The position numbers and the translations under genes were made by a program. The notes under the pieces were generated by a model. The model saw only the letters and a program-made list of their open reading frames with translations, had not been told where the DNA came from and searched no databases. This document shows positions 36,693 to 45,470 of a DNA stretch of 64,000 bases, in pieces (position 1 is the first letter of the stretch; each line of letters opens with the position of its first letter). The stretch comes from Nitrosomonas halophila. Its GTDB lineage: Bacteria; Pseudomonadota; Gammaproteobacteria; Burkholderiales; Nitrosomonadaceae. Location of the stretch: NCBI RefSeq assembly GCF_900107165.1, contig NZ_FNOY01000011.1:1-64000 (forward strand), read 5' to 3'.

Positions 36693-37130
36693 TCAGCTCC
36701 TTATAAAATGCGCCGTTAAAAAATCATCCTGCCACCACAGCACCTGGTCAGTCAGTTGCAGCAACCGGCCTCCCGCGTATTCGATCGGGTCGAAATCCTG
36801 ATCCGGCTGCCAACCATGCAGCACGGCCATGATTTCTTCGCGCAGACACAACAGATCCGACTGCGCGCGTTCTCCCCTGGCATCGCGCAAATTGCGCACC
36901 GCCAGGACGACCGAAAACCGGGCCGTGTTCTGCTGAGAAACCACCATGGTCCCAGTGCGCGACCCGTCCGGGCGCTCGGCACTGGGCAGCACATAGGCCG
37001 ATGGGAATTGCTTGATGTCGTAGGCGGCCTCGGCCAATCCGGCCGCCCCGGCGCAGCGGGCCAGCAGCGGCACATGCACAGAGAGCCGCGCAATGATCCA
37101 TTCCGGGTTGAACAGCTTGATCGCCATCAC
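36693..37130 (-). CDS. Probable tail terminator/completion protein
   Basis: A 145-residue protein located just before the tail tube gene. The fold suggested by the sequence (WIIARLSVHVPLLARC; QNTARFSVVLAVRNLRDA; FDPIEYAGGRLLQLTDQVLW) fits the alpha/beta tail-terminator (gpU/Gp37-like) group, which caps the tube and sets the head-tail joint. This is a context-supported family guess. Confidence 0.65.
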   Translation of the reverse strand: MMAIKLFNPEWIIARLSVHVPLLARCAGAAGLAEAAYDIKQFPSAYVLPSAERPDGSRTGTMVVSQQNTARFSVVLAVRNLRDARGERAQSDLLCLREEIMAVLHGWQPDQDFDPIEYAGGRLLQLTDQVLWWQDDFLTAHFIRS

Positions 37131-37432
37131 TGCACCCGCACCGGCAAAATGGCCGACAGCGCATAGCGCTCGTGCCCGACCAGGACTTCTACACGCATCT
37201 TGTAGAACACGCCATCCAGCCCGCCTTGCACCAGCTGCAACACCCTGGATCCGTCAATGACCGGATCGAGCAGCAGCATGGCCTGCGGGCTGTCGTCCTC
37301 GCCCTTGTGGCTCTGCACCGATACATCGGCAACCGCATCGATCCGATCCATCAAGCGGCTGAAATCGAACGTCAGCGTGATAATCTCCGCCGGGTCCTTG
37401 TCGGAAAGCACGCGCAGTCTAGGCAGCGACAC
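37127..37432 (-). CDS. Small phage structural-region protein, unknown
   Basis: The 101-residue protein overlaps the C-terminal end of the large adhesin gene by 14 bp and the next gene by 4 bp, so it is expressed in the same unit. It is beta-rich (PAEIITLTFDFSRLMDRIDA; VFYKMRVEVLVGHERYALSA). No family is recognised. It lies with the head-tail connection genes. Confidence 0.65.
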   Translation of the reverse strand: MSLPRLRVLSDKDPAEIITLTFDFSRLMDRIDAVADVSVQSHKGEDDSPQAMLLLDPVIDGSRVLQLVQGGLDGVFYKMRVEVLVGHERYALSAILPVRVQ

Positions 37433-40400
37433 AATAATTCCTTCTGGTAGCGGTTACAGTGTAACGAGGGCTTTGCGGCACCGAGCGGGGCGCGCCGTCG
37501 AGGTTGGCCGTTGCGGCAATCGACGCCACAGCCTCCGACTCGAACCAAATCGCGCTCGACAGCCCGGCCTCGGCCAGCCAGCCGCTTGCCGCCTCGCCAC
37601 GCAAACCCGGCCTCAGTGAAAGATCGCCTGCCGAGACGGCGCGCATCGATGCGATTGCGGCCAGATGGTTGCGAGCCGACAACGCACCGGTTGCGGAAAA
37701 ATCGGCCTGCGCTGCGCCCTCCAGCCATGAATCGCCAGCGGCAAAAGCTGCGGCCGCATCGGTCCTCACGCCAGCCGCCGCATGCAGATCGACCCAAGTG
37801 GAAAGATCCGCCACGCTTAACAAGCGCGTGCCAGCGCTGCCAGCAAACTCGGAGGGCTGCGTGATCGCCGCCTGCGCAAACACCCGCATGGGCGCATCAC
37901 TTTGCAAACTGAGCAGGGCATTGAGCGCAGCGACCGCATTTGCGCCCACATGGGCAGCGCTGTGAAATTGAGAATGGGCCGCCAAATCTGCCTGCGCGGC
38001 AAAACCTGAACGCGCCTGGCCGAACAGACCCTCACCGAGATTGATAGCCGCCTGCGCGCTGCTTGCCAGCGCCGCCTGGCCTGACAGCGTGACCCCGGTC
38101 AACAGATCGGCCAAAGACTGTGCGTGCGACCCGGCCCAGCCAGACAAATTGACATCCACCGCCAGGCCCGCCCAGGCTGACGAATGCTGCACCCCTGCGC
38201 CCGATAGCGATAGATGCGTCGTCAGCGCGCTGGCCTGGTCATGCCGGGTGAAAGACTCGGCATGTAAATGCGTCGCCGTAGTCAGCTCAGACTGGCTCGC
38301 CGTTTTCTGAGTCGCCGTACCTGAGAAACTGGCCGGCACAGCCAGTGCCGCCAGCGCGACGGATGAAGCCAATGCAACCGCCCCAAGCAGGAGGCTACCG
38401 TGCAATACTGAAGATACAGTGACTTGGGTATTGGATTGGGCATCCAGTTCTATGGGTTCGGGTAACGGCGGTGCGACCCAATCAGCGGGTTTGTAAACCC
38501 AAACCTCACCGTCATTGTTATCCTCCAATCCCATGAACACATCATAGCCGGGTATATATCGCCACTTGCCGAATATGCCGGTAGTGTTCTTGTGTTGCGG
38601 CACTGCCGGAGAAGTATCCGTTATTTCCTGTTCAGCTACCCAACCCGTGGAAGCTAAAGGGGTAGGCGGTGTGAAGCGCCAGACTGCTTCGCCACCAAAC
38701 CACATGACGAAATTACCGCGTACAGGATCGTAATCCAGCCCGATCTTATTAATTGTGGCGTCTGGATTGCCAACAATATAATCCAGATACCAATCACGGA
38801 AATCGGCCATGGATCCGGCAGCGGTACTGACGGACACGCTCTGATTGTCAACCTGAGAACCGGTTAATGACCAGTACACCAGCGGGGTAGTGCTATCACC
38901 CCCGTTTCTTGCAAATACTTTTCTTACCGGATCATATGCCCCTGCTGATTGCGGACTACCGCTCCAGTAAATACCGACACGCCCGATCTTGTCTTTTGTT
39001 GGGTCGTTAATATCATTGATCTGCATCCTGAATAGATGCTGATCTGTCGTTGTCCCCAGTCGCGCCCCAAAATAAATAACGTCTTTGCCAAACTCGTCGG
39101 CACGAGCGGTCACGCCGTTGACGTGCACGAGTTGCAGCGTGGAGGCATTGGCCCACCAGTCACGGTTGCCCCACATCTCGCCGCCAACGATCTCGGGATA
39201 TGCGCCCTCGCGCTGAACATGCGATCCTGTAGTACCACCTACCTTGTCAGGGTCGGCCTTGCCTGGATCGAACAGATACGGGCCTGTCCTACGAGTAGTT
39301 AGTGGATCGCCATCACGTGCAACAAAATGACTGCCGGAGTTGTAGACAGCGCCGCCGAACGCCAGGAAACGATCCAGCCGAGGCAAGAACGTGTTATTGC
39401 TGTACGTATGCGCGGAGGCTGGGGCGTTTTGCGCTCCGTCAATGGCCTGATAAGCCGCTGAAGAATCCGGAACCAACTCTATTTCGCTGGGCAATGAGCA
39501 CCGCTCCCATTCCAACGTACTTGCCCGCCAGCGATAAACATCATTCCCGGAATAGTTCGCATGGCCGCCGCCGTAGATGATCAAGTCGCCCCGGTTGCTG
39601 TCCCATGCGAAACCGCTCCACGCCTCGATTATCTTGGATGGCGTTGGATTACCTGCCCCGTACAGTGGTCGTAATTCTGCCGGCGCCCAAGCAGCAGAAA
39701 AGCTGTTAGTGTTGACCTTGGCCCAGGTCTTTTCTGGCATGGCCGCAACCAGCGGCCTAAGTGGGCCGCTCGCATAAGGCACTGGTGGGTCTGTAATGAC
39801 CAGGCCACTGGTAGTATATGGCAGCGGGTCGTCAAGGTCTGCGCCATAGCCTGTGCCGTTACGGGTCGCTATATGCCCAGCATATTGCCCGATGATCTCC
39901 GCGTCTGCTGTTGCAAAATCCCACAACTCAACGATACTGGACCCGTGTTCACCGGTCAGGGACTCGCCCTGCACGATGGCCATCAACTCGTCACGGGTGA
40001 GCCCCTTGTTAAGCAGTGCCAGCCAGGACACGCCGCCAGACCAGAATCGTTCTGTGTCAAAATCCGCTCTGCCGCCGATGATGATGTCACCGCCGTTTGA
40101 TGCGGACGACTGGGTAAACGATCCTCCAATCGCGTGGACTAGCGTATCGAGGGCAATAGTTCCAACTCTCACCGTGCCATCAACATTACTGGTGTACAGC
40201 AGTCGTTTGCCGGTGGTGGGTATGCCTGTCGCCCCAGTGGCGGAACTTTGCCCGTTTACGTTTACCTGCGCGGTTGAGCCGTTGCTGCCTCGATATAGAT
40301 TGATCGTATTGGCCGCGGCGAACTGGCCAGTACTTAGGACATAACTGGGGTTTGCCAGAGTCTGATCGACTGCCTCCACAACCTCGATCCACGTCCAGCC

Positions 40401-40478
40401 AGACGTTGGCAGAGTAAAATCCGCGTGACCCGGTACGCGGTAGTACCTGCTGGTGTTGGCGCCGAAGTTAACAGCCAT
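37419..40478 (-). CDS. Large phage adhesin: lectin-like, beta-propeller, Ala-rich repeats
   Basis: The 1,019-residue protein has three visible parts. Residues about 1-200 look like a concanavalin/LamG sandwich (FTLPTSGWTWIEVVEAVDQT; GGVSWLALLNKGLTRDELMA). Residues about 230-690 hold Kelch-like propeller blades (SGFAWDSNRGDLIIYGGGHA; RLDRFLAFGGAVYNSGSHFV; KIGLDYDPVRGNFVMWFGGE). Residues about 700-1000 are imperfect 22-25-residue units rich in Ala, Ser and Leu (pattern AxLxxxxxLxGxAxxxxxSxAxL). Surface or receptor binding is inferred. Its place between virion-completion and tail genes is unusual for a fibre. The Ala-rich part could be a shaft or an anchoring domain. Confidence 0.75.
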   Translation of the reverse strand: MAVNFGANTSRYYRVPGHADFTLPTSGWTWIEVVEAVDQTLANPSYVLSTGQFAAANTINLYRGSNGSTAQVNVNGQSSATGATGIPTTGKRLLYTSNVDGTVRVGTIALDTLVHAIGGSFTQSSASNGGDIIIGGRADFDTERFWSGGVSWLALLNKGLTRDELMAIVQGESLTGEHGSSIVELWDFATADAEIIGQYAGHIATRNGTGYGADLDDPLPYTTSGLVITDPPVPYASGPLRPLVAAMPEKTWAKVNTNSFSAAWAPAELRPLYGAGNPTPSKIIEAWSGFAWDSNRGDLIIYGGGHANYSGNDVYRWRASTLEWERCSLPSEIELVPDSSAAYQAIDGAQNAPASAHTYSNNTFLPRLDRFLAFGGAVYNSGSHFVARDGDPLTTRRTGPYLFDPGKADPDKVGGTTGSHVQREGAYPEIVGGEMWGNRDWWANASTLQLVHVNGVTARADEFGKDVIYFGARLGTTTDQHLFRMQINDINDPTKDKIGRVGIYWSGSPQSAGAYDPVRKVFARNGGDSTTPLVYWSLTGSQVDNQSVSVSTAAGSMADFRDWYLDYIVGNPDATINKIGLDYDPVRGNFVMWFGGEAVWRFTPPTPLASTGWVAEQEITDTSPAVPQHKNTTGIFGKWRYIPGYDVFMGLEDNNDGEVWVYKPADWVAPPLPEPIELDAQSNTQVTVSSVLHGSLLLGAVALASSVALAALAVPASFSGTATQKTASQSELTTATHLHAESFTRHDQASALTTHLSLSGAGVQHSSAWAGLAVDVNLSGWAGSHAQSLADLLTGVTLSGQAALASSAQAAINLGEGLFGQARSGFAAQADLAAHSQFHSAAHVGANAVAALNALLSLQSDAPMRVFAQAAITQPSEFAGSAGTRLLSVADLSTWVDLHAAAGVRTDAAAAFAAGDSWLEGAAQADFSATGALSARNHLAAIASMRAVSAGDLSLRPGLRGEAASGWLAEAGLSSAIWFESEAVASIAATANLDGAPRSVPQSPRYTVTATRRNYCVAA

Positions 40479-40510
40479 GGGGTTATATCCCTCGCCCTTT
40501 AACGCGTCTG

Positions 40511-41140
40511 TCAGTCAATGCTGAAAGCCATGCTGGCAGGCAGAAACGATGGCGCGCCATCGCCGTTGTTGATGGTCTTCGGTTGTGTGAGCATGCCCCA
40601 GTCCCAGGCATTGCCGCTGGACGCCGCGTCATATGTCAACCAGGCCGCCACCACCCCCCAGTTTGCAATCGGAGCGGGAAAATCGATGGCGACATTGTTG
40701 CTGGTCGTGCCGCTGGTGCCGGTTGAAGCGGTTTCCGTGCCGGGTCCCTGGGTGCCGCTGAAGTTGACCAGGCTGGCTGCGATGCTGGCGCGGGTGTAGT
40801 CGCCACCGGACACTTCCGGCAGATTGGCGGCCGCTTCGAAATCGGGGTACATCTCGGTCCAGACGGCAGTGCCGTCATTGACGGTGCCGCCCTGGGTCGT
40901 CGTCCAGCTGGGTTCACTGCCGCCGGTCGTGCCCGCTGTCGTGCAGCGGTACATATGCCCGTTGGGCGTGGCCGGAATGATGGTGTCGCCCAGGGAAACC
41001 GCCGTATTGCGGGCATCGTTCGAATAGCCGCGCGTAGCCAGGATCAGCGCTATGTGATAGGTGGCTGGCGGCGTCAATGGCTGTCCCCGGTAAAGAAAAT
41101 CCTGCAACTTGTTTTCTTTGTAATTGGTGGCTGCGGTCAT
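40511..41140 (-). CDS. Phage virion-associated protein, adhesin partner
   Basis: A 209-residue beta-rich protein immediately upstream of the adhesin gene. It carries GHMYRCTTAGTTGGSEPSW, a motif often repeated in phage tail and decoration proteins. Residues 1-40 look like an anchoring segment and the rest like a jelly-roll. It may attach the large adhesin to the virion. Confidence 0.65.
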   Translation of the reverse strand: MTAATNYKENKLQDFLYRGQPLTPPATYHIALILATRGYSNDARNTAVSLGDTIIPATPNGHMYRCTTAGTTGGSEPSWTTTQGGTVNDGTAVWTEMYPDFEAAANLPEVSGGDYTRASIAASLVNFSGTQGPGTETASTGTSGTTSNNVAIDFPAPIANWGVVAAWLTYDAASSGNAWDWGMLTQPKTINNGDGAPSFLPASMAFSID

Positions 41141-41622
41141 TTGATTGTCCTTTCAATATGCTGGTTAATGATGTCGAGTATGTTTTCCCTGTCATCGGTG
41201 TCGATGCCCAGATACGGCCTGGCCGGGATCACCACCTTTTTGACGCGCCGCGCGCTGCCATCCGCCAACCGGAAAAACAGGCTTTGCGCCGACCGGGGCC
41301 GGATCTCTCCGCCAAACTGATGGATAGCGGCGTAAATTTTATTGCTGCCCCATTCTGCGGCCGCGCTGTCTGCCCGGCTCACGATCGAATCGAGCAAATG
41401 CCGGTCCTGCACCAGCGTCTTGCCGCCATGCAGCCGGGCGCGCAGGCTCGGTTGCCAGGGCTGCCGGTCTGGCCCGGCCTGTTCCTGGAAGCGCCGACGG
41501 GTCGCGTTTTCGCCGTAGAACGCAATCGCGCCCAACATGCGCGCCGGGTTGCTTCCCAGCGCCATCAGCCTGCTCAGCGCATCCTGCAACTGCCGGTCGT
41601 CCACTTCCAGGCGTATGCGCAT
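41137..41622 (-). CDS. Phage virion morphogenesis protein (Mu gpG-like)
   Basis: The 161-residue protein shows the phage_tail_S/virion-morphogenesis pattern: MRIRLEVDDRQLQDALSRLM at the start, NPARMLGAIAFYGENATRRR, then WGSNKIYAAIHQFGGEI and PARPYLGIDTDDR. It helps complete the head-tail joint. It overlaps neighbours on both sides by 1-4 bp. Confidence 0.88.
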   Translation of the reverse strand: MRIRLEVDDRQLQDALSRLMALGSNPARMLGAIAFYGENATRRRFQEQAGPDRQPWQPSLRARLHGGKTLVQDRHLLDSIVSRADSAAAEWGSNKIYAAIHQFGGEIRPRSAQSLFFRLADGSARRVKKVVIPARPYLGIDTDDRENILDIINQHIERTIK

Positions 41623-42047
41623 CAGATAAACCCTTGCGAATCCCCGCGCTTGAACGCGGGCGAGGTGGCCGTCATCTGCGCGCCATTGTTGGAGCTTTGC
41701 ATGCTGCTGCTGTCGATCACGCCCAGCTTGGCCCGGCCTGCGGCCACGTCGCGCAACAGCGCGATGGCGGCCTGGTAGCGTTTCTCCACGATTTCTATCA
41801 TCCGGTCTTCATACAGCGCATAGCGGGCCAGATCGCACGCGATCCGCTCCAGCTCGATCGGCAGGGGGGCTGCCAGCGGCAGCGTATAGCGCACCGAGAG
41901 ATAGCCGTTGATCTGTGCATCGGCATCGGTCAATGCCCGTTCGATGACTGCCTGGTTGACCTCCCCCAGCCGCTCCCGGTCGGTCAGCTGAATCAGCTCG
42001 TTTTCGCCAAAGCGATCGATCAGGTTTTGCAGGCTGGCGTAGGTCAT
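41622..42047 (-). CDS. Phage head-tail connector, DUF1320 (Mu gp36-like)
   Basis: The 141-residue protein has the DUF1320 signature (MTYASLQNLIDRFGENELIQ; ADAQINGYLSVRYTLPL; IELERIACDLARYALYEDRM). It is placed after the capsid gene, as in Mu-like phages, and probably forms part of the head-tail connector. Confidence 0.92.
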   Translation of the reverse strand: MTYASLQNLIDRFGENELIQLTDRERLGEVNQAVIERALTDADAQINGYLSVRYTLPLAAPLPIELERIACDLARYALYEDRMIEIVEKRYQAAIALLRDVAAGRAKLGVIDSSSMQSSNNGAQMTATSPAFKRGDSQGFI

Positions 42048-42265
42048 TGGTCGTCAGCGCCGCATTCATCCACGGCCAGCATGGGCTCATGCCGGAGCTG
42101 CGCAATCTGCTCTGCGGTCAAATCAGCCAGCGCAATCATGCGAGGCCGCGGGCCGAAGGTGTAGCCCGCGCGGCGGAAGCGGCCGCCGAAAGTTCTGACG
42201 CGCAAGGCGCGGCCCTTCTCCTGGGGCGCTGCCGGTTCGGTTGTCTTGTCTGTCGCTCTTGCCAT
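42044..42265 (-). CDS. Small phage protein, Mu gp35-like
   Basis: The 73-residue protein (ALRVRTFGGRFRRAGYTFGP; LTAEQIAQLRHEPML) matches the small HI1506/Mu gp35-type gene found between the capsid and DUF1320 genes. The function is not established. It overlaps the DUF1320 gene by 4 bp. Confidence 0.8.
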   Translation of the reverse strand: MARATDKTTEPAAPQEKGRALRVRTFGGRFRRAGYTFGPRPRMIALADLTAEQIAQLRHEPMLAVDECGADDQ

Positions 42266-42338
42266 GTTGTCTCCTGTTACCCCTGACGAAATGCATTGGC
42301 TTCAGACGGAGCGAGAGCTACCCGCTCCGCCATCAGGA

Positions 42339-43391
42339 TTAGCCCGCGCCGGTCGAACCCAGCGCCAGCTGCCAGAAGCCATAGCCGCCTGCGGCTCTCG
42401 CTTCCGCGCCAAACTTGAACTTCTTGCGCATGAAGACATCATCGTTTTCCTGCCCGGTTTGCTCGACGAACACCGGCGCCTTGCGTTCCTGGTAGATGAA
42501 CGGCTTGACCGGTTTGGTGGTATCGAGCAGGAACCAGGCGGTATCAGAAGTCAGGCGCGCATCGACCACCACTTCTGCCGTGCCCTTGAACAGATTGGCC
42601 TTGCCATCGTCCAGCCGGTCGTTGTTGACCAGGGCGAGCGCGACATGCTCCAGCGCGGGCGGCACCAGCAACACATTCGGATTGATGTTGAGCGGGCGGC
42701 CTTCGTCGTCCTTGAACTTGCGCATGGCCGTGCGTGCCGCGCCATAGCTGGCGATGGCCGCCGCCTGGCTGGCCGCGCTCAGGGCCACGGTCAACTTGTT
42801 GGACACATTCGCGCCCGCCACCAGGTGGTCGGTATCGAAGAAATACTGCCCATCGAAACACAGGGACGTGAACCCGCCGTTGACCAGCGCCATCACAATC
42901 TCGTCCGGCAGCTGGGCGGCCGATTCCCCCGCCATCTGCGCCTGCGGGCCGTAGATCCCGAGTTGATCGTCTTCGATATCGTTGCGGTCCACCTCGATGG
43001 TGGCCTCCCAGTCCTTGTTCGGGATGGTGTAGGCAAACGCTTCCAGCGACTTGATATGCTTGTCGCCGATCCATTCCTTCATGCGCGGGAATTTCGACAA
43101 CCAGGCATAATCGTTCTGGCGGGTCGTCGAGGAAATGCGCATGCCGATTTTCGGCCAGACCGTCGGCGCTGCGCCAAAGGCGTTGTTGAAGGTCGTTTTG
43201 AGGCTGACAAAAACATTGTCAATGGTCTGCTTGTTGACCAACAGGCCGGCGAAGCCAACAAAGCTCAGCGGCTCCACACCCTCTGCCATCAATCCAAGCC
43301 CCTCCACCGGCGCTGCCAGCACAGCGAATGCACCCAGCACCATCACCGCCAGCATAAAAAGGCCAAGGGCAAATTTTGTCAATTTCTTCAT
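42339..43391 (-). CDS. Major capsid protein (Mu gpT-like) with an N-terminal signal-like extension
   Basis: The 350-residue protein is a Mu gpT-type capsid protein from about residue 51 (LLVNKQTIDNVFVSLKTTFN; MRISSTTRQNDYAWLSKFPR; TIEVDRNDIEDDQLGIYGPQ). Unusually, residues 1-50 begin with KKLTKFALGLFMLAVMVLGA, followed by an A-x-A site, and look like a secretion signal. AGGAG lies 5 nt before the ATG, so the extension appears genuine. An internal TTG near residue 50 could give the usual start but has no ribosome-binding site. Confidence 0.9.
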   Translation of the reverse strand: MKKLTKFALGLFMLAVMVLGAFAVLAAPVEGLGLMAEGVEPLSFVGFAGLLVNKQTIDNVFVSLKTTFNNAFGAAPTVWPKIGMRISSTTRQNDYAWLSKFPRMKEWIGDKHIKSLEAFAYTIPNKDWEATIEVDRNDIEDDQLGIYGPQAQMAGESAAQLPDEIVMALVNGGFTSLCFDGQYFFDTDHLVAGANVSNKLTVALSAASQAAAIASYGAARTAMRKFKDDEGRPLNINPNVLLVPPALEHVALALVNNDRLDDGKANLFKGTAEVVVDARLTSDTAWFLLDTTKPVKPFIYQERKAPVFVEQTGQENDDVFMRKKFKFGAEARAAGGYGFWQLALGSTGAG

Positions 43392-43427
43392 AGAATCTCC
43401 TGATTGATATTTCTGGTTTATCCGGGT

Positions 43428-43829
43428 TTACTCGACCCAAACGCCGTCGGCCTCGATGCCGATCACCTTGCCCGCCACCGAGCGGGTGCTGGTGCCGCTG
43501 GTCTTGGCAACCGTCTCGTCATCGACGATGTAACAGTTCTTGCCCAGATCGGCCTGCACCACGGCATCCGCGCCATGGTTCTTCCACTTGAACGCCTTCT
43601 TGCGCCGGACGTTGACAGTCTGCGCGCCATTTGCGCCCCCGCTGTTATCCACTCGCTCCTCGGCGCGGCCCAGATAGGTGAGCGTGGTCGCCACGGCACC
43701 AGGCGTGGCAAAGCCGGAGGCATTGAGCGCGACCAGCGCGCCGGCGTGGATCGTGACGCTGGTTGCAACCGGTACATTGACCAGTTCGCCATCCTGCATC
43801 GGGGTATTGCGGTCTGCTGATAAAGCCAT
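43428..43829 (-). CDS. Capsid decoration protein, DUF2190-like (Mu gp33 position)
   Basis: The 133-residue beta-rich protein (VPVATSVTIHAGALVALNAS; YLGRAEERVDNSGG) resembles the DUF2190 capsid cement proteins. It lies between the protease and major capsid genes, as in Mu-like phages, and probably stabilises the shell. Confidence 0.82.
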   Translation of the reverse strand: MALSADRNTPMQDGELVNVPVATSVTIHAGALVALNASGFATPGAVATTLTYLGRAEERVDNSGGANGAQTVNVRRKKAFKWKNHGADAVVQADLGKNCYIVDDETVAKTSGTSTRSVAGKVIGIEADGVWVE

Positions 43830-43860
43830 GTTTTCTCCTGGATAGTTGAGTCAGACGGAA

Positions 43861-44967
43861 TCAGTCGGACGGGCGCAGGTTTTTGCGGAAATCTTCCGGG
43901 CTGATATTCATGACGCGGCACAGGGTCAGCTGCTCATCCGTCAACGGCTCGCCCTCGCCACCGCCTGCGGGCGGTTTGCCGCCGGTCTGGTTGCCGCTCA
44001 GAGCAGCAATCGGTTGACTGGCTTCCAGGTAGGCCGTGAGCGAAGCCAGATCCTTCTTGCCCAGGTCGCGCGCCCAGTTTTCCTGCACTGGTAGCAATCG
44101 GCCTTCGGCCAGCGCGCTTTCCACCACCTCGTTCACCGTTCGCTCGCTTTGCTCGGCTTTCAGGCTGGCCAGCTCGCCTTGCAGCGCTTGCATGGCAGCC
44201 ACCGGCACAAACCTGGCCGGGTCCGGATTGTCCGCAACCGCCCGCAATGTGGTAATTTGCGCGTTCAGGCCGTTGACCAGCGCCACCAGATGGAAATCCG
44301 CGCGGCTGGCAACAGCTGGCGCACTGGCCTTGAGCTGATCGATGGCCTTTTGCAGCTCGGCCACCACTTCCTCGGTCGTCGCCGTCACCGGCAAATTGAG
44401 CAGCCAGCGCAGCTGCTCCAGCAGTTCATTCATAGTGAGACTCTCCTTGTCGGGATATAGAAGATTGATCTGGGATGCCGCGACGGCATCCATGCCATCG
44501 AGCGCCGGGTTATTGGTCAGCGCTGCGTTCAGCAGGCGCTTGACCGCGCCGGTCTGTTTGTCATAGGTAAAAACGGGGGAGATGTAGCGGTATTCCCCGC
44601 TCTCTATCATCTGGCTGGCGCGTGCGGTCCATTCGACATCGATTGCATACAGGCCCGAGTCGCGCCATTCGATCTGACTGAACCAGGCTGCCGCCGGCGC
44701 GGGCTGGCCGTTCTGTGCAGTGAGCAGCGTCTGGTGCTCGTAATCGACTACGGTGCGGTTCTTGCGCGTCAGGAATTCATCAATGATTCTGGCCGCGCGC
44801 TCGGCGTCGATCTGCCAGTGCGGCACATCATGCGGGCGGCCATCGGTAGCACGGAATTGCCCGGCCGGCAGCAATTGAATTTCATTGGCGGCCGTGACGC
44901 TGATCGCGCAGGCGGCAATGCCAACTGCTGCGGCGGGCTGATTCTGAAAGAAGTGTTTTCGATCCAT
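43861..44967 (-). CDS. Prohead protease/scaffold (Mu gpI-like)
   Basis: The 368-residue protein has an N-terminal Mu I-type protease domain (GRPHDVPHWQIDAERAARII; VVDYEHQTLLTAQNGQPAPA; YISPVFTYD) and a C-terminal helical scaffold (about 200-340). The family contains an internal scaffold start (Mu gpZ); a candidate here is the MNELLEQLRWLLNLPV Met near residue 180, preceded by a purine-rich stretch. It cleaves scaffold and capsid during head maturation. Confidence 0.92.
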   Translation of the reverse strand: MDRKHFFQNQPAAAVGIAACAISVTAANEIQLLPAGQFRATDGRPHDVPHWQIDAERAARIIDEFLTRKNRTVVDYEHQTLLTAQNGQPAPAAAWFSQIEWRDSGLYAIDVEWTARASQMIESGEYRYISPVFTYDKQTGAVKRLLNAALTNNPALDGMDAVAASQINLLYPDKESLTMNELLEQLRWLLNLPVTATTEEVVAELQKAIDQLKASAPAVASRADFHLVALVNGLNAQITTLRAVADNPDPARFVPVAAMQALQGELASLKAEQSERTVNEVVESALAEGRLLPVQENWARDLGKKDLASLTAYLEASQPIAALSGNQTGGKPPAGGGEGEPLTDEQLTLCRVMNISPEDFRKNLRPSD

Positions 44968-45032
44968 GCCGCCATGTTAATGACGGCAGGCAGGCGGGTT
45001 AAGGAAGCGTTAAATCCTCCTTATTCAATGAC

Positions 45033-45055
45033 TTATGTAAAAAACATGCTATCAT
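45033..45055 (+). promoter_or_regulatory. Candidate extended -10 promoter for the plus-strand phage gene
   Basis: TGCTATCAT (45047-45055) matches an extended -10 (TGnTATAAT-like), preceded by the short dyad ATGT-AAAAA-ACAT (45035-45047). It lies 50 bp before ATG 45105. No clear -35 is seen, as is common for extended -10 promoters. Confidence 0.4.
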
Positions 45056-45104
45056 TGCAAGACAGTATCAAGCAATGACCGATGATCAGACGCAGGAGAC
45101 CCCA

Positions 45105-45365
45105 ATGAATGAAACGTTGACCCGCAATGGGCTGACAACCGGCCAACAAAACGCCCGCAATGCCGCCAAGGCCAAGCGCAGCCCGCTGGAGCGCGCGCGC
45201 GACAACCCGAGATCGGTCAAACTGGCCGTGGCGGCATATTGCTATCACACCTGCAAGGCACAGACCGCCAGCAACTCGCACCTCACCAAACGCGCGATCA
45301 AAAATTGCGAAAAAACCGACTGTCCTTTATGGCCGCATCGCGGCTTCCAAACCCCTGCAAAATGA
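45105..45365 (+). CDS. Small Cys-rich phage protein on the opposite strand
   Basis: ATG 45105 with AGGAG upstream gives 86 residues. The C-terminal half (AYCYHTCKAQT; AIKNCEKTDCPLWPHRGFQ) has four Cys and a His arranged like a zinc-binding phage motif (NCx3-4DCPLWPxR) found in many phages with unknown function. It is the only plus-strand gene inside the late region and lies at the centre of the prophage, beside a structured noncoding segment. It could be a lysogenically expressed cargo gene. Confidence 0.75.
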   Translation: MNETLTRNGLTTGQQNARNAAKAKRSPLERARDNPRSVKLAVAAYCYHTCKAQTASNSHLTKRAIKNCEKTDCPLWPHRGFQTPAK

Positions 45366-45427
45366 CCCGTTTTTCGGGTATTTCCAAAAAACGGGATACA
45401 ACCCGATCAAACCCCCATTTTTTGGGG
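45365..45427. repeat. Three consecutive short hairpins after the plus-strand gene
   Basis: ACCCG-TTTTT-CGGGT (45365-45379, overlapping the stop codon of the plus-strand gene), CGGG-ATACAA-CCCG (45392-45405) and CCCCA-TTTTT-TGGGG (45413-45427). They could terminate transcription of the plus-strand gene, or be part of a larger DNA-binding site. Confidence 0.6.
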
Positions 45428-45430
45428 TAA

Positions 45431-45470
45431 TTTAACGGCGGTTAACGTGCGTTAATCGACCGTTAAAAAC
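45431..45470. promoter_or_regulatory. Helically phased TTAA motifs at the prophage centre (gyrase-site-like)
   Basis: The stretch reads as four 10-11-bp units each with TTAA: TTTAACGGCG, GTTAACGTGC, GTTAATCGAC, CGTTAAAAAC. TTAA recurs every 10-11 bp, as in DNA that wraps around a protein. The site lies 18.0 kb from the left end of the 37.1-kb prophage (48%). Mu carries its strong gyrase site at the same relative place, between structural genes and gene I. Function is inferred. Confidence 0.5.

Noticed and set aside
42246-43403. Plus-strand ORF (385 codons) opposite the capsid gene
   Set aside because: Mirror frame of the gpT-like gene, which has clear family features and a ribosome-binding site.
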